64,000 bases of DNA, taken from NCBI RefSeq assembly GCF_019112545.1, contig NW_025064885.1:1682419-1746418 (forward strand), read 5' to 3'. The stretch comes from Guyanagaster necrorhizus (lineage: Eukaryota; Basidiomycota; Agaricomycetes; Agaricales; Physalacriaceae). The notes beneath the pieces are model-generated. The model was not told where the DNA came from. It saw only the letters and a list, made by a program, of their open reading frames with translations, and did not search any database. The position numbers and the translations under genes were made by a program. Position 1 is the stretch's first letter. Every line of letters starts with the position of its first letter. Of the stretch, positions 35,843-49,404 are shown one piece after another.

Positions 35843-36999
35843 TCATTGCATCTTGTGGGGCAGTTTTTCATCATCTTTGCAATCTGAACACTCCAAACCA
35901 TCAGTAGCATAGGTTGGATTGTCAACCCATTCATCATTATTACCATCCTCCTCTCTAAAGACCAGCACCTGCCTTGGTACAGTGATACTGATGTCTTCAT
36001 CAGGTAATAGTCGGGTATCATCACTATATGCTGTGTCGGCTACACCTTGAAAGGCAAAGAACAGATCATCATCAGGATCCTCTGTGGCATAGACCCAGTT
36101 AAAATTCTCATTCTGAGGAAAATTTGGCTTTTTGTACACTTTGCTATACTTGTAGGCCAGAGCATTCTGCAGGTATAGAAACTGCTCCATAGCAGGCTTG
36201 TATTCCACAGGCAGGATATCCTCCACACCTTGGAAATCTGCAGAGACAAGGTGGTGTGGAAAGATCAATTGAATAACTTGCATTGTGGTTCATGTGATGT
36301 GAACTGTGCTTCAGTGTATGTTGCAGGTATAGTTGAGAACAGTGCATGCAAATTGATCCAGAAAGGAGATTTGACATCATGAAGGTAATTGTGCAGAAAG
36401 ATTGGTTTCACTGAGCCCTGCAGAGACTTCCCATGCACTGCCTTCACCTCTTTGACAGGCAAGAACTTGTATTCTGTATCTTGCACTTCTATGGCCATGT
36501 AGACTGGAGTTCCCTGTCAACAGCTTTGAATTTGAAGCACAAACAGTGGAGAAATAGATGTGCACTGTTTTCAGGTTGTTTTTTGGGCCCTCAGATAGGA
36601 ACTTTTTCAAGTATTGAAGATCAGATATCTTTGCTGTTCTATGACAGAGGAGAATATTGCTGATAAAAATGTCCCAGTGAACATAATGTCCAGTAAACAT
36701 GTAATGAAGACCTGCAAGGATTAAGTTAATGATGATAATAACACTGCAGTAATCATGTTACCTTTCAGTGCATCAACCAGAGCCATAGACAAGACATTTG
36801 AATGCCAAACTTTGCTAAGAGGTGTGCCAACATCTGCAAACACTACTTGAACATGCTTCCTGCCTTTGTAAAGTCATTGCAGTCTTGATGTAGCCTTTGA
36901 GTTGGCATAGCTCCCTCCTGTTGGCACACCAATACTTGTGCCAGATAAGATTCAGCTGCTCTTCATTTTGGTTCTGTTAAGGATCACCTGTTTGCTTGT
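35843..36999 (-). pseudogene. FunK1-type protein kinase pseudogene
   Basis: This is a relic of the FunK1 kinase-like family, expanded in mushroom fungi. Reading leftward I can follow KHVQVVFADVGTPLSKVW, LVDALK, an intron (ends at a CAG before GLHYMFTGHYVHWD), the catalytic loop VHWDIFISNILL, AKISDLQYLKKF, a second intron, GTPVYMAIEVQD with KFLPVKEV, and the distal part LHDVKSPFWINLHALF and FPHHLVSADFQGVEDILP. Damage: in-frame TGA codons at 36954-36952 and 36876-36874, and a one-base frameshift near 36268. The catalytic loop is HWD where the family has HRD, and DFG-like residues are DLQ. The N-terminal lobe is not recognisable. Confidence 0.75.
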
Positions 37000-37456
37000 C
37001 TCCAATGATGTGTGAACAAGCACTGACATGTTGTTGCTGTGGCCTTTAGAGGTCTGTACTACCTTGCACTGCAAAATCTATTGGAGGTTATCCACATCTT
37101 GATGTTGAGTTTCTGCCATTCCATATTTTTCCTACTTATTATTTATCTTTTATATACATACTCCAGTTCTTACAGTTTTTCATATAAAAGCCTTGCTGTA
37201 GTTTACATGATACATCAGTCATTCTACTCTTGCTGCATATGACTGAGGTATGTCTACTTATCCTGACCATTAGCCACTTGCTTACTTTTGTCTTTCATAG
37301 TTCTTACAAAGTATCTTTTGTCATTAGGTTATAAGGCCCTGTGGCCTATAACTGATTCAAAAGACTACACAGCATTATTTTCAACTCAAAAACATTCATT
37401 GAAACAATATACTCTCTGACACCTACCAATTACACAATCAGTAAACACTCTCCACG
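37000..37456. other. possible 5' LTR and leader of the Copia element
   Basis: No gene. A TATA-like TATAAAAG lies at 37186, and GGTTATAAGGCCC at 37327 resembles the usual Copia tRNA-Met primer site (GGTTATCAGAGCC). The 5' LTR would then end near 37323. Its left boundary cannot be found because the 3' LTR is outside the window. Confidence 0.35.
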
Positions 37457-40205
37457 ATGTTGACAACCATATCTAGAGTTACCATACTTTCTGACACCAT
37501 TAAACACTTTAATAGGAAGAACTATGCTTCATGGACACTTCAGATATCTGCATTGCTGAAAAGTAAAAGTCTGTGAGACTACATAGATAGAATGATATTA
37601 TGCTCTACTGTCCCTGCTGCTCCTGCAAGTAGATCTACTACTACATCTTTACCATCAGACTCAACCCCTGTCTACTCTTCTGCTCCATCTCATGATGAGT
37701 GGCTTTTTTGAGACCAGCTCACACTCTCTCAGATTATTCTCAATGTTCTAAACCCTATTGGATTAGATGTGCAGATTGATGAAACTATAAAGGAATGCTA
37801 AGAATAAATATGCTCTAAACATGCAAAGAAAACTGACATGACATTGTAGGTATTCAATAGCTGTTGACAGTAGAATAGAAAGTCATATTCAGAAAGAGAG
37901 AGGTGGAAGATAGGTTCTAGTTTATGTACAGTAGGTACTTATATACTAGTATTCTAATGAATGGCATATGTGAGTAAGACAAATGATAAAGGTAATGATG
38001 ATAAAGACAATGTAATAGACTCAGCTAAGACTTCTTGTGAAAGACAATGGGTACATGCAGCAGCATGAAATCCTCTACAGCATTGTCAGAGACAGAAGTT
38101 TCACTGAACATCATCAAATTTGATAGAACCACTGATATTTATATTTATATTACTGAACTACATATTAAGGCACATGCAATTAATGACCTCTAAAAAACTC
38201 CACTCACAGATCAGAAATTTCATGGAGTCATCATATGCTTCATTCTCCTGACTAAGAACTGATTAATCATCTTACCCAGTCTTTATCAGATGGCCACATC
38301 CTTAGATATATTCTTGCATCTTCAAACCCATGCTGCTGTGCTATATGCCAGTAGTAAGAGTCTCTCACAGTCTCAGGCTCTTGCAGCTAATGTTTCCATC
38401 TTTGTAAACAGCCATGCTCTATATTCCAATCTAGGCTGTAAGGCATATGACTGATCAAAACACATTCTCAAAAATTACTATTGGTCTAATAGAAGCAAGA
38501 AGAGTCAGTTTCTGCTAAATTTTAGCTAACAAAAATGTGTATATTAGGTTGCATCCACTCTCATAGCCAATTTGACTAGGCACTTTGTGTTAGCAGCCAC
38601 AGCCACCAATCTCAGAAATGGGAATGGGACATTCAGAAATAGAATCATTGCTAAGAATGGCATGACAGGTAAACAGTTGTTTAATGGAGATTTGCCATTT
38701 GAGTTTGAGAGTAATTATGACAACATGCCTGCTCTTGTCAACATTGAGAGTGATGACAAAGAGGAGGAGAGTGATGATAATGCTGGAAATATAGTCTGTG
38801 ACATTAAATCTGCAGAGAAGGCATATGTTACCACTACTTTTGCTGGCTGCAAACTCAATATGATGCTCACCTTTATAGACTTAAGTGCAAGTGACTACTT
38901 TTTCAAAGACTGAGAGGATTTCACAGACTATAAGCCTTTTGTCTATCATACAGACTCATCTGCAATCAAGAGGAAGAGTTTATTTGACATCCTTGGAATA
39001 GAAACTATATCAAAGGTTTTCAATATCAATGAAAAGGAGATCAGACTAACTTTCAAAAATACACTGCACTCACCCTCTCTCACTGCAAATCTCATCTCTA
39101 TCAGCTCTCTTGACAAGGTTGGTCTGTTCACTGTCTTTTCTAAAGGGCAAGCTATTGTCAGTGATAAAAACAGCAATGAAATAGTTATCAGGAGAGAGTC
39201 AGATAGCATGTATGTTCTTAATGCTGCTGTGCCAAAAGCAATAGCATCCTGCTTGTCATCTATGTCTCTTGTAGACTGGTACTATTGTCTCACACACATA
39301 GACCTATCCAAAATCATGGAGATAGCATCTAAACAACTTGTAGATGGTTTAATAATCACATTCAGTGAACTCACTGGCTATTGCAAAGATTGTATACTTG
39401 CTTATCATATATGTCATCCTTTCAATGAAACTACAGACTCCATAGTGGATCTATTTGAGCTTGTTGCAACTAATTTATGGGGACTATTGAGGACTATATT
39501 GGTGAGAAGCAAAATCTACTTGATGATCTTTGTTGACAGTGAGACTTTATACAAAGCAAGAGAGTTTTTGGCAGATAAATCAATGCTGGCAGCCTTTGAT
39601 AGATTCCAGAAGATGGCAGAGACCCAAACTGGAAAGAAGATCAAGCAAGTTTGTGCTGACAGAGTGCTTATAAGAGCAAAGTAGGCCAAATATTGTAGTG
39701 ACTATAGTATTATTCTGAAGCTGACTACTCCACATTCCTCTGTACAGAATGAGTTAGCAGAATGAGTGATACATATGAAGATGGAAGACACATATGCTCT
39801 GCTCAGTGACTCAGGGCTTCTTGACTGTTTCTGAGCAGAGGCTGCATCTATGTCCATCTTCATCCAGAACTTAGCTCCATCATGTTATCATCCCAAAAAG
39901 ATCTCTGCTGAGTTATTCACTGATTGTCACCAAGACCTCTCCCTTCTGTGCATATTCAGATTCACCTGTTGGACTAAGAAGTCAATGACAAATGGCCATC
40001 TTGTAGACAGCAGTAGCAAGCTTACTGATTGATCAGTTAAATATATATTTTTAAGATACACTAAATTGAACTACTGGATAATCAATCAATCAGACTGAGT
40101 TTTTGTTTTCTGTGATATTATTTTTGATAAGAGATTGACCCACTATTATGCAAATATTCATATGCCTGAGAAGGACTCATCTACTACTCAGCCAACACCT
40201 GTATC
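37457..40205 (+). mobile_element. Ty1/Copia retrotransposon fragment, dead, interrupted
   Basis: Gag starts at the ATG at 37457: DTIKHFNRKNYASWTLQISA matches the Copia gag LxGxNYxxW pattern. A decayed zinc-knuckle region follows near 38440-38520 (KHILKNYYW). From 38572 one can read the protease/linker region, then a GAG-pre-integrase domain (WYYCLTHIDLSKIMEIASKQ, LAYHICHPFNETT) at about 39270-39440, and the integrase core N-terminal half (DLFELVATNLWGLL, KIKQVCADRVLI) at 39440-39680. The post-core region (SSVQNELAE) continues to HYYANIHMPEKD near 40140-40175. Stops abound (SKSL-stop-DYIDR, where a Trp codon became TGA). The reverse transcriptase is absent because a Gypsy element begins at 40206; the rest may lie beyond the window. 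Confidence 0.78.
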
Positions 40206-40666
40206 TGTTAGACCCAAGTTGCATGTGACTATAAACACATGATAAACTGACATCACTTTGCACTTTGAGTGGAACATCAGAGTTCACTGATTGTAAATAA
40301 TAGTCATGATGCTTCAAGGCCTTTAGATTGGCTTGAGAGAAGATGGTATGATAATAAACTTTAGCTCAAAGCTGAAGATTACCAGCAAGAGCAAGCTGTT
40401 TTAAATACTGTACAAGTTGTAACTAATAATAATACTACCTATTATGTGTTGTTAAGTCTTTTATGCTTGTTGTCCTTGAGCATTGTTACCATATATAAAA
40501 GGTTGATTGTGTGTCATTGAGCAATACTATCATGTCAAAAGACAATAATGGACTTAGCCAGTTGTGATGACTAAGCTTTGTCTCACAGTCTTAAGCACTT
40601 GTCTTTAGCACTCTGACTAAGCATAAATAGAGGTTAATCAAGGAATAAAGTGAGAAAATCATAATA
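40206..40666 (-). repeat. 3' LTR of Gypsy copy 3
   Basis: On the plus strand it runs TGTTAGACC...AATCATAATA; on the element's strand it should open TG and end CA, but its first bases have decayed to TATTATG. It carries the conserved LTR block AGCTTTGAGCTAAAG (minus strand, 40379-40365) also seen in copies 1 and 2, and is preceded (element sense) by the purine run AAGAAGGGGG, the polypurine tract. Confidence 0.75.
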
Positions 40667-40679
40667 TTACCCCCTTCTT

Positions 40680-43600
40680 AAGACTATCATCTCAATAGCT
40701 TAATTTAGAGATAATTCATAGTCATGTATGGCATTATCAGCATTTATCAATTTTTCATTAACTCATTGATTGGACTCCAGTCTGTAGCCCTTCCAATTAA
40801 CCAAGTAGTCAATAATTATCATTATATCACCCTCTTTTGCTTGAATTTTTCATAGTTTATAGTTCAGTATCTGATCAACTTCATAATATTTCTTGTTGTT
40901 GATCAGATCTGATGGTGATGGTGGCAGTTGTTCTTGATTAGAAAAGGTGGGTGTGACATATAGTGTTAACAGTGACTTGTTGAAGACATTGTGGATTTTT
41001 CAAGTAGTGGGTAATTGCAGTTTATATGCAGATTCACTGACTTTCTTAAGTATAGAGAATGGATCTGTCCTTTTATCAGACAGCTTTCACTTTGGATGTG
41101 GGAAATGAAGGTTGGTGATATCTAACCAGATCTTATCATTTGCAGTATATGTGTATGCTGTTCTGTGATATTTGTCATATTATGCTTTCATTGTAGATGC
41201 TGCTTTTTTTAATGCAGATTTAGTTTCGACATGGATCTTCACCATTGTAGTTGCAAAGTCTAAGGATATGGAGGTTGTAGTGTGGTGTCATCCTGTCTGG
41301 CTGATATGGAGATGTCACCTGTAATTAATAAAGAATAGAGTCTTGCCAGTTGCAGAATGGACATGGTTACTGTGTTGGAAGGCAGCAAGAGCTAACTATT
41401 CCATCCAGTTGTCCTGTCAATAATTAATAAATAAGTGAAGGTACTTTTTGACCTTCTGATTTGCTCTCTCAGTCTGGCCATCAATCTGAGGATGGTATGC
41501 CATAGAGGTATTTTGTTTGATATTCAATAGCTGGTATAAGTCATCCAAGAACTTAGAGATGAATTGAAGGCCATGGTCTGAAATGATGATCTGGGGCATT
41601 CTATACTTGGCATAGACTTTATCACATAAAATTTTAGCCCATCCTTCAGAGGATAGTTCAGTCAAACAGATGATTGAGATGATGGCTTTTGAGAATCGGT
41701 CTACTATGATAAGGATGACATTATAGCCATTGCAATCTGATAATCCAGTGACCATGTCAACTGAGATATGAGTCTATAGTGATGATAGTACTTCATTAGG
41801 ATGCAGGGGTACAGCATGAGGCTGTGTTGATGACTTTCTTCTTTGGCACACTTTACAAGCTTTGACATATTAAATAATGTCATTGCCCATTTTTGGCCAT
41901 CAGTATTCTTGTAATATGAGTTTCTTAGTTTTAATGATGCCCAGATGATCTGTAGTTGTATGGTTGTGACAGTTGGTGATGATTTTGCCTCAGAGAACTT
42001 GGTCTCTTAGAATGTAAATTCACTCATCATAGCAAATTAATCCTCCCTCCTTCACCATTCCTCATTTGTGGTTGAGCAACAGGGCCACTCATTGGTCTCA
42101 CTTCCAATTGTCTCAAGTAGCACTCTTGATTCACTCATGGATTTCCTCATCTGTTGGCATTATTATGGTCCTAAAGTGTTTAGACTTCAGTATTATCACT
42201 TCTTTATTGTCATGTTCTCTCTGGTCATGATCAGCCCTCTGGCTGAGGAGGTCAGTCTTTTTGTTTGCTATATCAGCCTTGTGATGCAGTATATATTGAT
42301 ATTGGCTGAGCTCAGTCACCCAATGTGCTTGGCATTAGTTCAGTTTTTGAGGCTGTCAAAAGTATTGTAGATTTTGATGATCTGTCCAAATTTTGAAAAT
42401 CTCTGCAGCTCTAACCAGATAGTGCTGCCACTTCTCTAAGATGAGCATTATAGCAAGTAGTTTCTTGTCATAAATTTTGTAATTTTGTTTGGTGACTATA
42501 AGTGCCTTGGAGAGAAAAGCAACTGGATACCACTTCTTATCCTGTTTCTGGGATAATACTGTGCCTATTACTCTCTCACTTGAGTCAGCCTCCACACAGA
42601 ATTTCCCTTCCTATATGAGGATGGCAAGGACTACATCCTCAGCAAGTCATCATTTTAGATCATTGAATGCTGTTTGTTGAGACAGTCCTTAAATCCAGAA
42701 AGTATTGCTGGTCAGTTGGATCATTGGTCAAATAACCTTACTGTAGTCTCAGATGAATTGTCAGTAGAAGTTTGTGAAACCAAGGAAGGATTGCAATTCC
42801 TTTTTTTGTTTGGTTCAGGCTATTCTGTTATTCCCATCACTTTGATGGAGTCCATCTGGATACTGCCTTCACTGATGATAATGCCAAGATATTCAGTCTT
42901 GAGTATCTCAAACTCACACTTTTCTGCTTTGAGGAACAGTTTATATTTCCTCATTAAGGTGAGTATCTGTCATATCAATCTCCTGTGTTTCTTCTTTGTT
43001 TTTGACATGATCAGAATGTCATCAAGGTAGATGGTGACCTTTCTGGTGGAGATGAGGTCTTTGAAGATGTCATTCATTATCCACTAGAAGGTGGCCAGAG
43101 AGTTGGTGAGCTTGAAGAACATTACAGTTGGTTTAAACAATCTCTGGTTGGTCTGAAATGCTGCCTTCCATTTGTCAACCTTCTTAATCCACACATTGTT
43201 GTACCCCCATCAGACATCAAGCTTGATGTTAAAATGAGCTCCCCACAGTTTATCTATTAGCTCTGAAATCAGAAGAATGGGATAGCAATTTTTAATTGTC
43301 ATTTTGTTAAGCTTTTGATAGTCTTGAACAGAGTGAAGTTTACCATTCTTCTTTTTCATGAAGAAAAATGAGAACACCATAGGTGACTTGGATGGGTAAA
43401 TTCTCCCACTGGACAAATTCTTGTTGAGAAACTTGTTGAGTTTTTGTTGCTTGTTGTGTCTGAGCAGATAGGTCTTGCAGTTAAGATTGGTATTAGTATT
43501 TGGAATTAGTTTGATCATGTGATTCCAGGGCTTGGATTCTGGGAGCTCATCAAAGCTCTCCTTTTCGAATAGATCTTTAAAATTACAGACTCATTCAGGC

Positions 43601-46600
43601 ACTATTTCTTCAAACATTTTTTCTTTCTGTTTGTTGGCTTTAGCAGTAAGGTTATTGGCATGATGTATTGTGCAGATGTGTACTTTGTGCTGGAGGTTGA
43701 TAGTGAGGATAATTTCCTCATCCTCTATTTTCTTGTCCTATTAATCCTCAGAGTCTTCATCTGGCAATTCAAAGAGGAGTTTGTGATATCTGCATCAGAT
43801 GAAGGTTATTCTCTCAGTCTTTCAGTTGATCAGAGGATTGTGCCTGATCAGCCAGTCATATCCTAGGAACACTTCTTTAGTTTCCAGATTGGTGATGGCT
43901 AAGTCAATCCTTCAGGATGATCACTGATTGTGACTCTGAGCTTGATGAACTTAATAATCAAGCTATCTTGATTCTTTGTTCTGTCTGTGTTATAAACGAG
44001 GATTGGAGTGACAGTGGTTCTAGTGGGAAGTTGATTTTGTTTGATAAAGGCATGATTGATTGAACTTCTCATGCAACCACTGTCAATCAGAGCAGTTACT
44101 ATATGAGTGGAATGAGATATAAGAGTTTTGATCTGAGCTTTGACCAACAGATCTTGCTCCAGTGTCTTAGATCTGCAGATGAACTTCTATGGTTCTCAGA
44201 GCTTATTAAGCCATTCCAAGGCTTAGCATCTTTCTGTGTCCTTTATTCTTTTGATCATTTCATCAATGACTTCTTTGACTTGGGTTTTGTGAATCCAATT
44301 CTTTAGCATGGCTTTTGCCATTGCTTTATCCTTGGCATCCTTGATGGCCCTCCAGATTCATTCGGTGTTGAATGGCTTGAGCCAGGTAGTGGGGTCCACT
44401 GCCTTTGTTCAGGTCTTGGGCACTTGAGTTTTTTCTTTAAGTGATTCTTTGGTGTGTGAGATAGTAGACTGAGGTATATTCGAATGCACAGATATAGTAG
44501 GCATAAGAGTAACTACAGAAATACTATTAGTCTGACTAGTGGCTATGGATTGCATATCATAAGGTCCTTTGGCTGGTTCAGTAGAATTGCTCACTGACCA
44601 GCCTCATCTTTTACTTCCTTTATCTTTGTTTCTGCACTGAGTTCTTTTTCTTCTTTCTGGAGTTCAGCAATTTGAGTCTGAATGTCTTTTTGTGTTTGCT
44701 TCTTTTTTAGGCAGTTTTTTGCTATATAACCTTTTTGCCTGCAATTGAAGTATTTACTCTCCTTCTTCATTCAATCAATGTCCATGGGCTTTTCTGCCTC
44801 TATATATATTGTTTTGGTTCCAGTCTTCTGTGCACTATAGGTTGGAGCCATTGAGGATCCCTATGATTTTCTGACAGTTGTCCCTAATAATTTGGAGTTA
44901 TTTAGAGTTGGTGGAGTCAGCTTCTTTGAGTAGTCTTACAGGGTCAACAATTCCACTTTCTGTCTTTGTTGCTTTTTATACATCTTGATGATTCATTCCT
45001 TTCACTCATTGTATCCCACTGGTATCAAGGCTTTGATGTTGATTGCTGAGATCATCATGATGTATGAGAAGGGAACTCCTCTCTTGAGAGTCTCAACCAT
45101 CCTTCTATCATTGGCCATGTCATCCCTGATGTTGGCAAGCTTAGTGAGTCATTCCAGCTCATCAAAGTAGTCTATCATCATTTTTTCTTTCATCTTATAG
45201 TTCTTGATTTTTTGTTTGTGGACTTCTTGTATCACTGGATCAATAAACTTATCATGTAATATCTGTTTAAAGATTGGCCAGGAAGGATAGCAGTAGTACT
45301 CCTAAGTTGACAATTGGAAGTTTAAGGAAATGAGGATCCACCAAGTTTTGGTCTTCTTCTCTAAGTAAGAGATGGCAAACATGATTTTATTCATGTCAGT
45401 CTCCAGAAATCCAATGTAGACCTCAAAGTATTGCTTGCAATCAATCAGGAATTGGTTGATATCATTAGATGCTCCTTTGAAGGGGCAGGGCTTTCAAAGT
45501 AAGTCTGATCAGCATTGCAGTATAGTAGTATCCACAGGTAATGTGCCTATAGGATTGAGCCAGTCTGTGAATAGGAGGCATCACTATTCAGATGGCAGCC
45601 TGAGAAAGGAGTGAAGGGAGTTGTCATCTGCAACAGGACTTCTCTGGGGAGCTGCTTCTTTTCAGATGATGATGCTATCTTGTATAGTGAATCCTAATTG
45701 AACTGCTTTGAAGTTGTCTCATACTGGTTTCTTTTCTGCTCCACTCTCAGAGGCTTCATCAGGTGGAGGCTAGACCTTCAGAATTTGGCTTCCTTTGCTG
45801 GTCCAGAGATATTGGTAGGAGCTTAGTGGGTTGACTGGCTGCAGTCAGGATTTAGATAGCTAGATTGCCATGGAGTGAGAAGAGGGGGCAGAATATGAAA
45901 ATGTACTGCAGATTGATAGTGCCATATATATGGCTTGCTGTGGTGTGACAAGAGATGACTAAGGCATTGGCAATATTGGCTTTGGCATCTGGTATGCTGG
46001 TGGTCTGCTGACCAGATCTTTCAGATGGTTCTTGGTATATTGTTAGACAGTATAGTCAGTTGCTGCATATTTTAGGATTTCTATTCATTTGTTAGTTATA
46101 GACTGCATATATAATTGTCTCAAGTGTGATGCTACTCAGATAGTGTCATGTCATAAAAAGTTTATCCTCTGCTGATAAAGCTCCTGATACTTCTGTGTTT
46201 GAGCCTCCTGAATAGTCTTTTATAATTCTTCTTCATCTGTATCCTCTTGCAACCTGTAGGTGAGTTCTCCACCAAGACAGAGTGAGTTGCCACTTTCAGT
46301 TTTCTCATCTTCCTTGACTTTATCATCCTCCTCCCTTTCAAGGAGAGAAGCAGCAGGCAGATCATAAAAACTCTCCTCTCCTCCTTGCAGTCATTCTGTC
46401 CTTGTCAAGTTGCTGCTCTGACTGGATGCTGGGCCTAGCAGTGGAATCTGAAAAGTCTGAGGCATTAAGATAGGTGGAAGCAGGCTGACTTCCAATATTG
46501 GAGTCATACTGATTTCCTCCTGCCACTTATGCTATCACCACTTGTTCATAATAGAGCTGGATGTTTCTTCTGTATCTGTTGTCAAGGAGCTGCCTGACCA

Positions 46601-47340
46601 CTCAACTTCTGAGAAATCCTCAGAGGGCATGGGCAGAGATGTGGGCATTTCCAAGCACTCATAGTCTGTAGTGGCTGAGGATAGACTCATTGTCACTAAG
46701 TTACATTGTGTCAGCACTGAGGGTTCATTGGAGAGAGGAATATTGTAGGATTGAGAGGCATTGATAGGGACTTGAGACATTGTTTTGTGCTGGAGGAGGA
46801 GTGTCATTATTTTTTCTCATCTTGTTGGCTGTGATAACCTCTGTATTTCTCCAATAGGCCATATCCCAAGGGTTGGAGTCAGTATTAGGCTCTTTGAAGA
46901 CTAGGGTTGAGAGAGATCAGTTGGTGTGGACTGATGCAAGTATAGATATGACCTCAGGCTAGAGTCCATATCAGTTAGTGATGTCAGCCCTCACCAGTCA
47001 AGCTCTTTCAATATTGTGCTACTCTTTCTGATGCTGTCAGTCATACTTGACAGCCATGGCAGCCTCTCTTCTTTGCCTACTCTATGTGAGGAGGCACTCC
47101 TCAAGCTCATTGTGAACTGGCTGTAGAGTGTCTCACTGTCTTTGCTTCTCCTGCTAGAGAGCATCATTGCAGTTAAAGGGGATGCTGAGATCCCATGCAG
47201 AGAAAAGTCAGTGAATGATTTTGTTTCTATTTTCTCTGTACTGCTACTTGTTATCAAGCTGGTCTGAGAGAGCCCTCTCCAGCTCACTGCTTGTCCCAAT
47301 GGAGTGGGTGGCCAGGCTGGGAGTGCCCCTAGACTGGCTT
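40680..47340 (-). pseudogene. gag-pol of Gypsy copy 3, inactivated
   Basis: Domains in element order (right to left): gag leader around 47300-46500; capsid region about 45900-44900; CCHC knuckle at 44765-44700 (CRQKGYIAKNC, first Cys lost); aspartic protease at 44147-43900 (ALIDSGCMRSSINHAFI, active-site DSG kept); reverse transcriptase at about 43520-42800 with the YLDD box near 43030-43010; RNase H at 42600-42356 (VIGTVLSQKQDKKWYPVAFL); integrase zinc-binding and core at 41950-41417 (VDRFSKAIISIICLTELSSE, SDHGLQFISKFLDDLYQLL); chromodomain at 40860-40700 (YLVNWKGYRLESNQ). Internal stops and frameshifts break every domain, so no protein is expected. Confidence 0.85.
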
Positions 47341-47354
47341 CTAGATATTGTGCT

Positions 47355-47886
47355 TGTTACAATTTTTTTGATTTCTTTTCTTTTTTTCTTGATTTATTCA
47401 GAGTTGACTCCTATTTCTGCTTAGTCAGAGCACCTAGACCTGGCACTTAAGATTGTGGGAATATTTAGTCATCAGCACCCCCTTGATTCTGGTCACTGCT
47501 ATGAAGTCATGCAGTAATACAATAATAGAGAAGTCTCTCTTATCTTTGCATAGCAGTAACAGCAGTAATAGTACAACAGCAGGATAATACTTTTTGTAAG
47601 TATCTTAGTGATGCTGAACAAAATGTTATACAGCACCAGCAAAGACAATTAGATAGTTATATTCTTGGAATGATAAGGATTTAGTATTTAAGTAGTATAG
47701 CTCTCACTGTAGTAATCCCAGCTTTGAGCTAAAGTTTATTCTCCACCATCTTATCTTGAGTGACTTGTAACTGCTTTGATCACACAATGCCAATAACACA
47801 TCAGTAGACTCTGATAGTATAATCTGAAGTGTGAGATTCTATAAGTTTATCATATATTATTAGTCATATGGAATTTGGGCTTAACA
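47355..47886 (+). repeat. 5' LTR of Gypsy copy 1
   Basis: 532 bp, TGTTAC...CTTAACA. It carries a TATTTAAG TATA-like box near 47687-47694 and AGCTTTGAGCTAAAG at 47720, the same block as in the other LTRs. The start of its 3' LTR partner is at 63922. Confidence 0.8.
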
Positions 47887-47887
47887 A

Positions 47888-47900
47888 TTAGCTCAAAGCT
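47888..47900 (+). other. self-complementary primer-binding site, copy 1
   Basis: TTAGCTCAAAGCT, one base after the LTR, is the exact reverse complement of AGCTTTGAGCTAA at 47720-47732 inside the same LTR. This is the arrangement of Tf1/sushi-type self-priming, where the mRNA 5' end pairs with the primer-binding site. Confidence 0.6.
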
Positions 47901-49399
47901 TCTAGCTTCCCTTCCTCAAGCTTAATTGTGCCAAGAAACTGAATGCCCCCTGTGTTTAATTCATCTGATCCAAACTTCACTCACAAGTTCTTTAAACTCT
48001 TGGCTTCTATCATCAGAACACTGATTAGTTTATTGGTGATCATATAGCTGCACTATAGATGCCAATCTATAACTATCTGAGCTATCCATCATTACCAAGA
48101 GTTTCAACATATCTGCACAATCCTATGAAATATCACACCAGACCTCCCTCTCCATGACATCTCTGCCTCTGTCCAACCTTCAACAATCTGACAGTTCTTC
48201 CAGCTCTTGAAAGAAACTATATCTGAAGCCATCTCTGGGAGCTCAGCTAAAGGGCATTCTAGAGAAGAGGAGGAGCAGCAGCAGCAGCACACATACCCTC
48301 CATAACCCCTGTCAGCAGTCATCTGAGACTCTGGGAACCTCTGGGCTGCAGAGTTTTGACAACTCTGATTCAACACCTTCATCTCACTCTCTGAGCCAGA
48401 TGTCAACCTTGACTCAACAAGGACAGCCAGTTCAAGGACTGACATTGGATGTTGTGTCTGAGACTCTCTGGTTACCATTTAGATGGCTCCAGGAGTCAGA
48501 AACCCTAGTACCTGAGGATCCTGATACAGGGCATCAAGAAGTAGAAGCACTGACAACAGAACAGGAGTTGGCAGTGACCTCTACTTCAATGATGACAGTG
48601 ATAAGCACCAGTACTGGCAAGCCACTGCTAGAGAGGCTGACCAGTTGGAGTGCTGCATAGCTAGCCATAATACTAGCCAAACAGAGAGCATATGAGTAGT
48701 ACCAACAGTGATACAGCCAACTATACTCAATCTGGTTCTCCTCTGAGAGGATCAAGTTTAATGTATCAATAACATTTCTGAGTATCTCCAGAGACAGACA
48801 CAGGTCGACAATGAGCTCACAAGAGAGGACAATCTCTTTGGAAGATATCTCTGAGCATGAGAGACAGAGCAGAGAAAGAATGCAGAAAGCAATCAAACTA
48901 GTATGCTCATTGGTACCACCACTAATAGTGCATCTGACTCTCCATTCCAGGAACCTAGCACTCCTAGAACTGAGTATGACCCCTAGACAGGACCAGTTAA
49001 AAAGGTCATCCATCATGATGATGTCCACTGCAGGATATCACTTGATCTTGATGATAACCAGCTCCTATTATATGGAATCAATACTATTACTGAGACTGAT
49101 AATATCCCCATCTGGAGAGATGGGATACTGCTAGAGTGCAGCATGATTGGAGGAGATGATGAACATATTAATCCTATCAGCAACTTCAGAAGGATTCTTG
49201 AGAGACCCATTGCCATTTTTTTTCTTTAACTCTGATTTTATCAAAACTTCTGTTGATATAGCAGAGCAATAGTAGCAAATGCAGCAAGGACAGAGACTGA
49301 GCAGCAGCAACAGCAGCCCGAGTGAGAGCCTTCTCTTCACCTCAGACCAGATGATGCTGAAACCAGCACTAAGCCCTAGCATGGCTATTCTGGAGGTCT

Positions 49400-49404
49400 A
49401 CAAC
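49400..49404 (+). repeat. target-site duplication ACAAC, left
   Basis: Identical to 57848-57852 on the far side of copy 2. A 5-bp duplication is normal for Gypsy integrase. Confidence 0.9.

Larger units (their letters stand above)
40206..47354 (-). mobile_element. Ty3/Gypsy chromovirus copy 3, inverted, interrupted
   Basis: This is a minus-strand element. From left (its 3' end): 3' LTR 40206-40666, polypurine tract, chromodomain, integrase, RNase H, reverse transcriptase, protease, gag, and the gag-leader region up to 47354, where copy 1 begins. Its 5' LTR is therefore displaced beyond the window. It is closely related to copies 1 and 2 in domain order and sequence, with many stops and very few CpG. 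It cuts the Copia element at 40205/40206. Confidence 0.85.
47355..49404 (+). mobile_element. Gypsy copy 1, left segment (5' LTR and gag leader)
   Basis: This is the first part of an element split by copy 2. It holds a 5' LTR, a primer-binding site, and the gag-leader region, which is collinear with copy 2 from 49929 on (for example the leader around AACTGAATGCCCCCTG in both). The ATG that starts the leader ORF in copy 2 (50172) is ATA here (48130-48132). The right end is the ACAAC target at 49400-49404; the element resumes at 57853. Confidence 0.85.
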
